From positions 358,373 to 422,372 of the forward strand of contig CBDBIW010000002.1 in assembly GCA_965206015.1 (NCBI GenBank): a stretch of 64,000 nt of DNA, written 5' to 3'. Each line of letters begins with the position of its first letter. Positions within the stretch are counted from its first letter, which is position 1. A program made the position numbers and the translations under genes. A model generated the notes under the pieces. It had not been told where the DNA came from. It saw only the letters and a program-made list of their open reading frames with translations, and made no database searches. This DNA is from JAJCYL01 sp965206015. GTDB taxonomy: Bacteria > Bacteroidota > Bacteroidia > Cytophagales > Cyclobacteriaceae. Positions 56,676 to 64,000 of the stretch are shown in pieces.

Positions 56676-57653
56676 ATGTATAAAGAGATCAGCTATAGGG
56701 TAGAAGTGAATGGATCGGGCTTAAAGCAAATCGAATCGGTGCGTGTGGTGAAAAGCATTGATGCATTGACCGACACGGCCGAGGTACGGATGCCGGGACA
56801 GCACTACGGATACCAGACGGGGATAGAAAAGAAGATCAAACGCCATGACCCGGTGACCATCCATCTGGGCTACGATGGGAATATGGAGCAGGAATTTACC
56901 GGCTATGTGAAGTCGGTGAGCACGGACAATTCGGTAATCATCGCCTGTGAGGACAGTATGACGCTGCTGAAAAAAGAAGTGAAGCCCAGGGCATTTAAAA
57001 ACGTGACGGTGGAAGAGTTGGTCAACTACGTGGTCCGGGAAACAAAAGCACCGCTTTCGGTGAAGTCGTTGCACGATGCAGGCTCGGTGAAATTCACTGC
57101 GTTTCAAACCGGTCATGCCGATGGCTTTGGGGTACTGGAAAAATTACAACAATCTACCGGGTTGCAGTTCTATGTGCGCAGCAGTGATTTGTTTATTGCC
57201 ATTGCCTATCTGGGCGAACTCGGTAAAGAGGTGAAGTACGATTTTACGCGTCAAAAAAATGCAGTCATCCGGAGTTTGCTCAAGTATCGCCGCCGCGGCG
57301 AACGTTCCGTGCAGGTGGAAGTCACAGGAGTTTCAAAAACCGGGCAGCGCAAGAAGGTGAAAGCCGGAGCGGACGGTGGTGACAAATTCACCATTTATAA
57401 GTATGACGTGGACTTTGACTCTTTGGACAAGATAGCGGAGTCGGAAGTGTCCAGGTATCAAACCGAGGGTTACGAGGGGGATCTGGAGGTTCTTTTAGTG
57501 CCTTATTGTACGTATGGTTACGGGGTGTCTTTGTACGACCCACAGTACCCGGAGCGTACCATGCACAGCTATTTTATAGAGTCGGTGGAGTCCGGCATCC
57601 ATGCGAATAAAGGGGGTTATCGCCGTATCAGTTTAGGCAAAAGAATAAGCTGA
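56676..57653 (+). CDS. Phage tail hub protein (gpP/gpD-like)
   Basis: 325 residues. The pattern VRVVKSIDALTDTAEVRMPG, IHLGYDGNMEQEFTGYVKSV and AGSVKFTAFQTGHADGFGVL with LQQSTGLQFYVRSSDLFIA matches the hub protein of contractile tails (gp44/gpD family). It forms the baseplate hub that holds the spike encoded next. Its presence in the early transposition operon is unusual. It stops one base into the next start (ATGGAC), overlapping by 1 nt. Confidence 0.8.
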   Translation: MYKEISYRVEVNGSGLKQIESVRVVKSIDALTDTAEVRMPGQHYGYQTGIEKKIKRHDPVTIHLGYDGNMEQEFTGYVKSVSTDNSVIIACEDSMTLLKKEVKPRAFKNVTVEELVNYVVRETKAPLSVKSLHDAGSVKFTAFQTGHADGFGVLEKLQQSTGLQFYVRSSDLFIAIAYLGELGKEVKYDFTRQKNAVIRSLLKYRRRGERSVQVEVTGVSKTGQRKKVKAGADGGDKFTIYKYDVDFDSLDKIAESEVSRYQTEGYEGDLEVLLVPYCTYGYGVSLYDPQYPERTMHSYFIESVESGIHANKGGYRRISLGKRIS

Positions 57654-58174
57654 TGGACGGTAGAAGGCAGTTGATAGAGCTATTAAGTCAGGTGCGGGGA
57701 GATTATCCTTACTCCCGTCTGGCCACGGTAGAGGAAGTAGCAGGCACGACCTGCCGGGTGAAGCTGCTGGAGAGTGAAGAGGAACTGGAGCCGGTCCGGC
57801 TGATAGCACTGGAAGACGACGGGATAACGGACTACTGGGTGGTTTACCCCCGTGTGGGCAGTATCGTGCGGGTGTCGCCGCTATACGAGGGTCATGTGTA
57901 TTTCGTGAGCGGCTTTACAGAAGTGGAGCGGTTTGAGCATATAAATGGTGACACCTCGGTGACGATCACGGCTAAAGCTATTGCGCTGATCACCGGAGAC
58001 AAGTTGTCTATCGGGAATGGCAGGGTGTCTTTGAAGCAGCTGTTGGAAGATATTGTGGAGGCTATCCAGACACTGAAACTGGCTACGAATATGGGAGCTA
58101 CGAATGCTCCTTTGCCTCCGAGCATTGAAAAATGCAATGCGTTACTGGAGCATATTAACGAACTATTCAAATAA
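57653..58174 (+). CDS. Phage tail spike/baseplate V-like protein
   Basis: 173 residues. An OB-like N-terminal domain (ATVEEVAGTTCRVKLLESEE) and a beta-helix-like stretch (GDTSVTITAKAIALITGDKL) match the baseplate assembly/spike proteins (gp45/gpV class). It would form the membrane-piercing tip on the hub encoded just upstream. Confidence 0.75.
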   Translation: MDGRRQLIELLSQVRGDYPYSRLATVEEVAGTTCRVKLLESEEELEPVRLIALEDDGITDYWVVYPRVGSIVRVSPLYEGHVYFVSGFTEVERFEHINGDTSVTITAKAIALITGDKLSIGNGRVSLKQLLEDIVEAIQTLKLATNMGATNAPLPPSIEKCNALLEHINELFK

Positions 58175-58178
58175 GAAC

Positions 58179-58400
58179 ATGGCACTGGATAAAACGACCT
58201 TGAAGAACGACTTGAAAAAGATTTTAGAGGGCATGAGAGACGAGACAGCAAACGTCGATGATGCCCTGGCCGGGAAGCTGGCTTCGGCTATTGACAAATA
58301 CATTAAAACGGCGGATATTCCTTCGGGGATAGCGGTATCGACCGCCGGGAGTGCGGCGGCACAGACCGGAGCTACCGTCGCCACGGCGAAACTGGTTTAG
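58179..58400 (+). CDS. Small phage protein, structural-like
   Basis: 73 residues from ATG 58179, which has TAAGAACATGG around it. KNDLKKILEGMRDETANVDD precedes an Ala/Thr/Ser-rich end (GSAAAQTGATVATAKLV). Proteins of this shape often follow phage spike genes, but no role is known. Confidence 0.6.
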   Translation: MALDKTTLKNDLKKILEGMRDETANVDDALAGKLASAIDKYIKTADIPSGIAVSTAGSAAAQTGATVATAKLV

Positions 58401-58410
58401 CGAATGAAAA

Positions 58411-58884
58411 ATGAGAAAGCAAAAAACAACCCATATCGCAAGGATCAGAAAGGCTTACGCCTGGAATCAACAGCATATCCGTGCCGCTTTCGGCTGGAGC
58501 GAAGACACCTGCAACAACCAGTGGCTGGACATGGGGCATGCCTTTTTGGAAGGGCACTACCCCGTGAAGGATGCGAAATATGCAGGTTATCATCGGATGA
58601 TCGCCGCTGACTGGAAGTTTTGGAACTGGTGGCTGGCCGAATGGAAGCAGCAGGAGGCGTACTGCCTGCGCCTCTCCGGTAAAGCAAATGTTGTACTTAC
58701 GCCGAAATACTACCGGGTCGTAATGTCCTGTCTGCTGGATGACGGGCGGGTGGAAACGAGTTTTTTTAATCATTATATCTACAAATTAAAATCAATAAAA
58801 AATGGAAGCAATTCAGACAGAAAGCAAACAGAAGAGCGATCGAAACATCGCCAGGGAACTGCTCGGGCAGTACAAGTCGTATGA
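58411..58884 (+). CDS. Phage protein of unknown function
   Basis: 157 residues beginning at ATG 58411. The N-terminal half is Trp-rich (WKFWNWWLAEWKQQEAYCLR). The C-terminal third overlaps the Gam-like gene in another frame, so the true stop may be real but the overlap of 83 bp is large. No family recognised. Confidence 0.5.
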   Translation: MRKQKTTHIARIRKAYAWNQQHIRAAFGWSEDTCNNQWLDMGHAFLEGHYPVKDAKYAGYHRMIAADWKFWNWWLAEWKQQEAYCLRLSGKANVVLTPKYYRVVMSCLLDDGRVETSFFNHYIYKLKSIKNGSNSDRKQTEERSKHRQGTARAVQVV

Positions 58885-59200
58885 TCAGACACAGAAAGAA
58901 AGCAGCCACGAAAAGAAGGCCATTGAACTGGCCCTGCTGGAAATAGCCGAACGTCATCCGGAATGGTTTGACGGAAAGACGGCCCACTTCGAGGGTGGCA
59001 GACTCAAATGGGTGGCCAGCAGCAAGATCGAGTTGCCGGAGGACTTCGACATGAAAACGTTCAAAAAGAAGTTCCCCAACCTTGTCCGTGTCATTGAGCA
59101 GGTACAACTCGGCAAAGCCAGGGCCTACGTGGGAGACCCGAACTATGAGAAGTTCGGCATTGAAATCATGACCTACGATACTTTTAAAGTAGAGGTATGA
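58802..59200 (+). CDS. Gam-like host-nuclease inhibitor
   Basis: 132 residues. HPEWFDGKTAHFEGGRLKWV, then FKKKFPNLVRVIEQ and KFGIEIMTYDTFKVEV resemble the beta-sheet and C-terminus of the Gam family, which binds DNA ends and protects them from RecBCD. The helical N-terminal coiled coil fits too. It overlaps the GemA-like start by 4 bp. Confidence 0.6.
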   Translation: MEAIQTESKQKSDRNIARELLGQYKSYDQTQKESSHEKKAIELALLEIAERHPEWFDGKTAHFEGGRLKWVASSKIELPEDFDMKTFKKKFPNLVRVIEQVQLGKARAYVGDPNYEKFGIEIMTYDTFKVEV

Positions 59201-59607
59201 GCCGCTATCGCCACTATTTCGCACTGGAGAAACGGCTTCAACATGCAGGCTGCCTCATTGATCGCAGTGAGGTAGTCCTGGAAATAACCGAAGGCCGTAC
59301 CCACAGCCTTCGGGAACTGACCCACCCGGAGTACACCAGGCTGATTGACAAAATGGGACAGGTGGCAGGCAGGGTTCATGACGGCGCAGACAACCGGATG
59401 CGGCGCAAGGTGATCGCCCTGTTTCGCAAGATGGGCTATGAAAACGAAGCAGGAACAAAAGCCGACATGCGTGCTATTTATACCTGGGTGAAAAAGTACG
59501 GAAAATTCCACAAGTCCCTGAACCAGCACAGCCGGGCGGAACTGGCGGGGCTGGTCACGCAGGCCGAACTGATGTACCAAAGTCATTTGAAGGAGGTACA
59601 CCGATGA
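59197..59607 (+). CDS. GemA-like (gp16) phage regulator
   Basis: 136 residues. NRMRRKVIALFRKMGYE, then ADMRAIYTWVKKYGKFHKSL and AELAGLVTQAELMY match the DUF1018/GemA family of Mu-like phages, implicated in modulating host gyrase and DNA supercoiling. It overlaps the preceding and following genes by 4 bp, within one tightly packed operon. Confidence 0.8.
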   Translation: MSRYRHYFALEKRLQHAGCLIDRSEVVLEITEGRTHSLRELTHPEYTRLIDKMGQVAGRVHDGADNRMRRKVIALFRKMGYENEAGTKADMRAIYTWVKKYGKFHKSLNQHSRAELAGLVTQAELMYQSHLKEVHR

Positions 59608-59756
59608 AAAAAGAAGCACACATGACAAAGGATGAAATCGCAGCAGACAAAATGATAAAGGAAATGCAGGATGCAGGCATGACCCCCGATGATATGTTAC
59701 GGATAATCCGCATGGCTCGCAGGAAGTACCTGGCTCAAAAAGCAATGAAACCATGA
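59604..59756 (+). CDS. 50-residue phage protein
   Basis: ATG 59604 follows an AAGGAGGT ribosome-binding site (59590-59597) 6 bp earlier. The product is helical (KEMQDAGMTPDDMLRIIRMA) with a basic C-terminus. It overlaps the GemA-like stop and its own stop overlaps the next ATG (ATGA). Too small for a family assignment. Confidence 0.7.
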   Translation: MKKEAHMTKDEIAADKMIKEMQDAGMTPDDMLRIIRMARRKYLAQKAMKP

Positions 59757-60208
59757 CCGGCCCTGAAAAGATATTGAACCGCAAATCGGCCTCAAAAGCC
59801 GAGCTGCGACAGGCACTGGCCCATGCGCTGGGAGTGGCCTGTCCTGAATGGGGCAAAACCAGTGTTACGGTTCATTCCAGATGCAGGGAGGTATTTTTAA
59901 AAGCCTTTGAAAAACATACCGGTATAGCCTACCCGTGGCAGGCAAAGGATGCACAATGTTTGAACCGTATTATTAAAAAGCTCTACGGGGTTGCTAAAGT
60001 GGAACACCCCGGCGATGAGGATATCGTTCATTGGTTCGATTCTGTGATCAGACACCTTCCCCAGTGGTACATTGACCGCCTGAGCGTGTGTAAAATAGAC
60101 GGGAGTTTTCCCGAAATCATAGCAGAAATAAGCAAGCATGGAACTGATAAAAAAGGAAACATCTCAGCTCAGTACAAGCAGCGAATACTTGACGATCTAT
60201 GCACCTGA
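59753..60208 (+). CDS. Phage protein of unknown function
   Basis: 151 residues. It contains KASFK-like helices, then GIAYPWQAKDAQCLNRIIKK and SVIRHLPQWYIDRLSVCKID. The same Trp-rich arrangement is common among Bacteroidota prophage proteins, but I cannot name the family. Starts at ATG 59753 with a 4-bp overlap. Ends inside the next frame by about 70 bp. Confidence 0.6.
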   Translation: MTGPEKILNRKSASKAELRQALAHALGVACPEWGKTSVTVHSRCREVFLKAFEKHTGIAYPWQAKDAQCLNRIIKKLYGVAKVEHPGDEDIVHWFDSVIRHLPQWYIDRLSVCKIDGSFPEIIAEISKHGTDKKGNISAQYKQRILDDLCT

Positions 60209-60761
60209 AGCCCTGACCAGGCATTATCGGGAAGTACGTACGGTAGCCCAGGCACTGGATGCCCCCAGCCACAGTCTGGGAAAGCTCGAACATGCGCTGG
60301 GTACCGAAAAGGTGCAAGCCCTGATCAAGTTGCAACTGGTGTACCTGAATGAAATGCTGGATTTGAAGCGTCCTTTAGGCGAGTTGCAGATCGATGAGAC
60401 AGCCGCAGAGGTAGCAGCCATCCATCGTCACCTGACCATGGCCGATGTGCATGTGATCATGCGAAGGGCAGGGTCGGGGCATTATGGGGAGTTTTATGAG
60501 AGTCTGACCATGCCCAAGGTACTTGGCTGGTTCGCCGACTACTTTGAAGAGCGATGCGATGTGGCAGCCCAACGCTCTCTGGATCACCATGCACAGGTAA
60601 AAGAATGGAACGACACCTCCCGCAAGAGCAATGAAGAGAAAGAACGGGAAACCTTTGCCATGGCCAGGACACACTATATGATGGAAAAAGCCCGGCGTGG
60701 AACCCATCAGCAGGGCAATACTGAGAAAAAAAAGCAGACAGATGGAGGAAAAAAGCATTGA
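60138..60761 (+). CDS. Phage protein of unknown function, helical
   Basis: 207 residues. The protein is helical with HREVRTVAQALDAPSHS-like start, ADVHVIMRRAGSGHYGEFYE in the middle, and a long charged tail (EEKERETFAMARTHYMMEKA, then a Lys/Gln-rich end). No recognised domain. It overlaps the preceding gene by 71 bp. Confidence 0.6.
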   Translation: MELIKKETSQLSTSSEYLTIYAPEALTRHYREVRTVAQALDAPSHSLGKLEHALGTEKVQALIKLQLVYLNEMLDLKRPLGELQIDETAAEVAAIHRHLTMADVHVIMRRAGSGHYGEFYESLTMPKVLGWFADYFEERCDVAAQRSLDHHAQVKEWNDTSRKSNEEKERETFAMARTHYMMEKARRGTHQQGNTEKKKQTDGGKKH

Positions 60762-60966
60762 AGGGCGATTAAAACGACTAAAAAAGCGTGATGAGCTGGT
60801 CATAGAGCGTTTTCCGGCATTAGGTGCCGAGCAGTACAAAGGGAAAAAGAAGTTCACCAACGAGGCCATTCTGGCCATGCTGTCCGATGAGTTTCCGCCC
60901 CTGAGCGAGGCCTGCATCGGGAAGATTGTCTTTGGCAGGGTGGAGTACAGATCGGGGGGGAAATGA
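60742..60966 (+). CDS. 74-residue basic phage protein
   Basis: From ATG 60742 (MEEKSIEGRLKRLKKRDELV) the protein runs to EYRSGGK; a longer version from 60697 is less likely because it only repeats the tail of the preceding gene's frame. KFTNEAILAMLSDEFPPLSE is a compact helical segment. The stop overlaps the methyltransferase start (ATGA). Confidence 0.55.
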   Translation: MEEKSIEGRLKRLKKRDELVIERFPALGAEQYKGKKKFTNEAILAMLSDEFPPLSEACIGKIVFGRVEYRSGGK

Positions 60967-61088
60967 ACCATGGCAGTTTATTCAGCGGCATTGGACTACC
61001 TTTTGCCATGAGTGAGTTTGATCACCCTTTTATTTTGGAAAATGGCTCAAAAACTTTAGATGAAATTATTTTAGTCAACACTTTTTAA
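60963..61088 (+). pseudogene. DNA cytosine methyltransferase N-terminal remnant
   Basis: Only 41 codons: MNHGSLFSGIGLPFAMSEFD is the SAM-binding FSGIG motif I of C5 cytosine methyltransferases, but the frame then continues with unrelated residues and stops. The catalytic PC motif and target-recognition domain are missing. The ATG overlaps the preceding stop, so a once complete gene probably closed this operon. Confidence 0.55.
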
Positions 61089-61095
61089 TCAAATT

Positions 61096-61416
61096 ATGAA
61101 ATATTCAGAAAAGGTTCAGCAGGCAAGATTCAGCAAGTTAGAGGAGGCTCGCAAGAATCTCCGGGAAGCGTACAACCTAATAGAAAAAGCGGTAGGAGAT
61201 ACCCGCATATATTCCTACGTCGAGCCTGGCATTCTCGAAAGCATTTCAAAATTAATTTCAGAAGGTCACGGTTTCCTTTGTGAAGATCAGAACATTGATA
61301 CAATCATTCAAATGCTCAGGGAAGGCCCCCCTAAACCAGATACCCTGAATTTTCATACCATGAATTTTAAAACAGCAGAAGAAAGAGCAGAAGAAGAAGA
61401 ATTTGATGATGAATAG
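61096..61416 (+). CDS. Acidic phage protein of unknown function
   Basis: 106 residues, starting at ATG 61096, 7 bp after the methyltransferase remnant stop. Helical N-terminus (RFSKLEEARKNLREAYNLIE) and a very acidic end (ERAEEEEFDDE). It may be an inhibitor-like small acidic protein, but nothing identifies it. A run of 15 G follows 13 bp after the stop. Confidence 0.5.
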   Translation: MKYSEKVQQARFSKLEEARKNLREAYNLIEKAVGDTRIYSYVEPGILESISKLISEGHGFLCEDQNIDTIIQMLREGPPKPDTLNFHTMNFKTAEERAEEEEFDDE

Positions 61417-61429
61417 CTGGTAGCTGGAA

Positions 61430-61444
61430 GGGGGGGGGGGGGGG
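61430..61444 (+). repeat. Run of 15 G
   Basis: An uninterrupted G15 tract after the 61096 gene, in a 206-bp gap between the two convergent phage operons. It could vary in length during replication or form a G-quadruplex, or reflect an assembly error. Confidence 0.9.
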
Positions 61445-61584
61445 TACAGCTTATGACAAGGCCTGCCCTTTTTTTTTGTGGGAAGAGCACAATCAGAAGA
61501 GCCCGGGATTCGTATCTTTCAGATCAAATCCGTATCTTTACCTCAAGTGCGGTCGGGAGGCCGTGCCCGGCGTAAGAAACCGGT

Positions 61585-61629
61585 TAAGTCTCGGGCCCTG
61601 TCGTTTAACAGGGTACCCGGGCTTATCCA
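61585..61629. terminator. Long stem-loop between convergent phage operons
   Basis: Nested pairings: GGTTAAG with CTTATCC (one T-T mismatch), CGGG with CCCG and CCCTGT with ACAGGG around CGTTTA. It overlaps the stop of the gpF-like gene (61623). It may serve both strands as a bidirectional terminator. Confidence 0.5.
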
Positions 61630-62765
61630 ATTTCCTTCATGTAGTACATGGTATATTCGTCGGCATCTTTTCTAATGCCAAACTGAAATACCAGATTGTC
61701 AATCCTCATGGAATAAAACTCATTGAATTTTTCTTTTCCACGCTCCCCTCTTGTACCCCTGACCACTTCTTTTATAAAAGTAGATTTCTTCATTTCAGGA
61801 AACTGATGCCAGTTTAAGGCAAGAAGCTGCTGGCTGATATCCAGGAGTCGTATTTTGTTGATAAACGTACCGGTGGCCGTAATTTCTATTTCCTTTTTGA
61901 GTACAGGATTCCCCGGAACGGTGGTATCTGTATAGGCGATTTGTTTTTTTACGGTCCGGTCTCTCAGTTTTGATTGCTTTAAAAAAGAAGAAACGGCATT
62001 TTTAGCGATAGTCCCTACTTCCTTTTCCATGCCTCTGGTATGCCTGGTCAGGTAAGGATGGTTTTTAAAGAGTTGTCCGGACTTCCCGGCGTTGTTCTGG
62101 AACAGGGGTTTGATGCGGGCGTTTTCAATTTTTTCATTAACGAGCGGTTCGGGGGAGGATTTACCCCGTGCCTGTCTTACATCGCACCGGCATCCATAGT
62201 CGTTTGGAGGATAGTGGGTATCCCAGAAGGGGTGGGTCAGGGGCAGGGTGATGTTGTTTAGCAGGCGGTGTCCGGGTCGTGTGCGTGCGTCCATCACCGC
62301 ATCATAAGTCAAGTTAGGATATAGCGGGGCGTCTTCTTCGTATTCGGTCCATTTGCGAGCCTGCTGGGCCTGCCGGTGGATGGTGATGGTTTCGGCTTTG
62401 TGCCAGTGTCCGGCGTGTCGTTCCATCACTGACGCTTTTTGTATAAGATCACTTTGATCGAGGTATTGCTTCGTGAAAGTGTGGAGTTTGGCAGCGGAAA
62501 AACGGGCCATGTTTTCGTAGAGTCTGGCGGCTACCCGGTATTGCCCGCTGCCATATTGTAGCTGGTCAAGGGAAAAGCCCAGGCCGCTTTCCAGTGTCTT
62601 GCAGTGGAGGGGGAACAAGGCACGGGCAGCCCTGTTGACGGCGGTTTTCGCCGTTTGGCCGGGTTCAGGCAACTCAAGGTCTCTGGCCAGGTTTTTCAGG
62701 ATGTTTTTAATTTCCGGTTTCAAGGGCTTTTCTGATCTGACTAATGAGGTGAGGGCTTTTGCCAA
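61623..62765 (-). CDS. Mu gpF-like phage head morphogenesis protein
   Basis: 380 residues. YDAVMDARTRPGHRLLNNIT, LPLTHPFWDTHYPPNDYGCR and CDVRQARG are the conserved core of gpF/SPP1-gp7 minor head proteins, which are packaged in the procapsid and connect to the portal. It is the last gene of the minus-strand block; the 59-bp overlap with the gpG-like gene indicates a tight operon. The last 60 codons may be variable. Confidence 0.87.
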   Translation of the reverse strand: MAKALTSLVRSEKPLKPEIKNILKNLARDLELPEPGQTAKTAVNRAARALFPLHCKTLESGLGFSLDQLQYGSGQYRVAARLYENMARFSAAKLHTFTKQYLDQSDLIQKASVMERHAGHWHKAETITIHRQAQQARKWTEYEEDAPLYPNLTYDAVMDARTRPGHRLLNNITLPLTHPFWDTHYPPNDYGCRCDVRQARGKSSPEPLVNEKIENARIKPLFQNNAGKSGQLFKNHPYLTRHTRGMEKEVGTIAKNAVSSFLKQSKLRDRTVKKQIAYTDTTVPGNPVLKKEIEITATGTFINKIRLLDISQQLLALNWHQFPEMKKSTFIKEVVRGTRGERGKEKFNEFYSMRIDNLVFQFGIRKDADEYTMYYMKEIG

Positions 62766-63168
62766 TCATTTTTCGGGGCGGGAGGTGTCCGGTGCCTTCA
62801 TTGTGATATATGGCATAATCCCTGGCAAAGAAGTTGAGTTTATTCCCTTCACGTACAGATCGAAAGCTGTCGCGCATTTTGTTTTCCGAGTCGTGCCCGA
62901 TGAGGATGGCCCTGCCTTCGTGTTTGCGTCCGAATCTGGTGAGTTTTCCTTTTCTTTTGCCTCTTTTGTAATAGCGCAGGTCCCGCCCTCTGGTGTCGGT
63001 GGTCTTTCGGGGTTTCCATTCTTGAAAGCCGGCAGACTGGAATCCCTGCTGCTGGAAGTTTTCTTTGACGAAGTTTTTCGTTTCTACTTTCATGATCCTG
63101 AAAACGGTTTTTTCTGCTTTCTGCATTTTGTCACGGACGATCTTGTCGAGGCCGGTAAGTTTTTTCAT
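62707..63168 (-). CDS. Mu gpG-like virion morphogenesis protein
   Basis: 153 residues. KNFVKENFQQQGFQSAGFQE, then DSFRSVREGNKLNFFARDYA and YHNEGTGHLPPRKMIGKS match phage virion morphogenesis proteins (tail completion/gpG class). The end HNEGTGxxPPRxFxG is diagnostic. It lies 2 bp after the gp36-like gene. Confidence 0.82.
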   Translation of the reverse strand: MKKLTGLDKIVRDKMQKAEKTVFRIMKVETKNFVKENFQQQGFQSAGFQEWKPRKTTDTRGRDLRYYKRGKRKGKLTRFGRKHEGRAILIGHDSENKMRDSFRSVREGNKLNFFARDYAIYHNEGTGHLPPRKMIGKSPHLISQIRKALETGN

Positions 63169-63170
63169 TT

Positions 63171-63578
63171 TTAAAAGTGTGTGTCGTGTGGTGCTTTGCC
63201 GGAAGCAAATACCTGGCTGCTCTCTGTGTTATTGGCCAGCGGGAGTCCTTCGGGGTGAATAATGCCTGTAGCGATCTCTTTGAGCTGCTTCATGGCGTAT
63301 TCGTAGCGGTGTATGGCGGCTTCATTGACGGCGTCGCGTGAGCGTCGGGTGTAGAGGTGGTAAATAGCCACTTCCTTCAGCAGCTTCATAATGAGCGGAT
63401 GCCTGTTGTCAGCGGTGGCGGCGAATATTGCCGCCGTATCATACCGGTGATGCAGATAAGAACGTATGGTTTGCTCCGCTTCCAGGATAATTTGCCCTGC
63501 GATGGTGTCATCTCCGTCAATAATAGAGGTGACGATCTCGCCGGGGGCTACGGTTTTAAGTTCATGGATTGTGATCAT
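63171..63578 (-). CDS. gp36-like (DUF1320) phage protein
   Basis: 135 residues from ATG 63578 (MITIHELKTV); a longer frame reaches 63659 but those codons overlap another gene. EAEQTIRSYLHHRYDTAAIF and IMKLLKEVAIYHLYTRRSRD match the gp36/DUF1320 head-tail connector family. It sits upstream of gpG, an order different from Mu. Confidence 0.75.
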   Translation of the reverse strand: MITIHELKTVAPGEIVTSIIDGDDTIAGQIILEAEQTIRSYLHHRYDTAAIFAATADNRHPLIMKLLKEVAIYHLYTRRSRDAVNEAAIHRYEYAMKQLKEIATGIIHPEGLPLANNTESSQVFASGKAPHDTHF

Positions 63579-63589
63579 TTCAGTTTTGT

Positions 63590-64000
63590 TTAGCCCTGTT
63601 GATGCTTCACTTTTTCGATATTTAATTTCCTTACCCTCCCGTAAGTGACCGGTGGACAATAGTGCAAAATGGCTTCAAACTGTATGGAGTATCCGAAGAG
63701 ATTGCCCACCTGGGCGATGGTGCTTTCAGCGGTTCTTTTGAAAGGGGAGATGGACACCGTGTCGATATATGAGTTGTGCATGGTGTTGCCTATGCTTTCG
63801 ACCAATCCGAATAAATCGCTGATCTCCTTTTGTCCCCGGGGGTTAAAATGGTCAGTGTACCGGTACTGCCAAACGTTGAGAGAAACCGGTGGGGACTGTG
63901 TTCCCCGGCTGGTGAATCGCTGTCGGCCCGGCTATTTTTACGCCGTAGGTTTCCTCCAGGTATTTTGTATCGAGCTGTACTCCTGACTGTAAAAGGACGC
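63590..64000 (-). CDS. Phage head-tail region protein(s), partial at right edge
   Basis: Two overlapping minus-strand frames: one from the edge with SGVQLDTKYLEETYGVKIAG and a stop near 63850, and one, ending at 63590, with LNVWQYRYTDHFNPRGQKEI, GLVESIGNTMHNSYIDTVSI and ILHYCPPVTYGRVRKLNIEK. The second has no ATG or GTG before its conserved start. They may be one frameshifted gene, or a DUF935/portal-like C-terminus followed by a gp37-like gene. Cannot be settled here. Confidence 0.5.

Larger units (their letters stand above)
51400..64000. mobile_element. Mu-like transposable prophage, left part (left end uncertain, right end outside window)
   Basis: Order: repressor (minus); small regulator, BRO-N protein, unknown, MuA-like transposase, MuB-like ATPase, tail hub, tail spike, small unknowns, Gam-like, GemA-like and further small genes (plus); then gpF-, gpG- and gp36-like head genes (minus). 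MuA/MuB, Gam, GemA and gpF together are diagnostic of Mu-like phages. The left boundary was not located exactly, and the start coordinate is approximate. The DNA is visibly more GC-rich than the host part. Confidence 0.85.

Overview
The window looks like the chromosome of a Cytophagales-like member of the Bacteroidota. It carries a very large type IX-secreted surface protein with a C-terminal sorting domain, a TamB-like protein, a Tgt without the usual zinc cysteines, LytS/LytTR regulation, ECF sigma units and promoters of the TAnnTTTG type. Most of the window is AT-rich; from about 52.4 kb rightwards it becomes visibly more GC-rich, where a Mu-like transposable prophage begins.

Housekeeping genes are scattered through the left 47 kb: ligA (5' end only), tsaD, a TamB-like gene, tgt, tRNA-Leu(TAA), tRNA-Gly(GCC), mutS and a SpoU-type methyltransferase. 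Between them lie a 5.7-kb gene for a leucine-rich-repeat (LRR) surface protein (8.2-14.1 kb), a small cupin/ArsR/SDR/PLP-decarboxylase cluster (15.4-18.3 kb), a 995-residue lipoprotein joining a beta-propeller to an amidohydrolase, an intact RHH/MazF toxin-antitoxin pair, an ECF sigma unit with two membrane-associated partners (36.7-39.0 kb), a four-gene glycosyltransferase operon (40.2-44.3 kb) and a LytS-like kinase with a truncated LytTR regulator.

The region from about 20.5 to 36.3 kb is a gene graveyard: remnants of an M20 hydrolase, ParDE, a cupin, IS5-, IS982- and IS256-family transposases, an EamA transporter, a DUF885 protein, an ECF sigma factor and a D-aminoacylase. Three near-identical IS1-family copies (14.6, 33.1 and 46.5 kb) have moved through the area and two interrupt regulatory genes. 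Several exact or near-exact short tandem duplications are also present, and two of them break reading frames.

From 48.5 to 51.5 kb there is a plasmid-like module: a Rep_3-family initiator with direct repeats upstream, two paralogous small membrane/coiled-coil proteins, and a 1.4-kb gene-free stretch with two 110-nt structured repeats, 29-nt repeats and an 11-bp iteron array. The Mu-like prophage follows: an S24 repressor with CACAnnnTGTG operator candidates, a BRO-N protein, a MuA-like transposase, a MuB-like ATPase, tail hub and spike genes unusually placed in this forward operon, Gam-like and GemA-like genes, small unknown genes, then a convergent block of head genes (gpF-, gpG- and gp36-like) running off the right edge.

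The most interesting items are the LRR protein whose variation is confined to predicted ligand-facing codons, the replication-origin-like module abutting the prophage with its duplicated structured element, the IS1 copies with a conserved G_GGA_AAA slippery site inside the catalytic reading frame, and the unusual gene order of the Mu-like phage.
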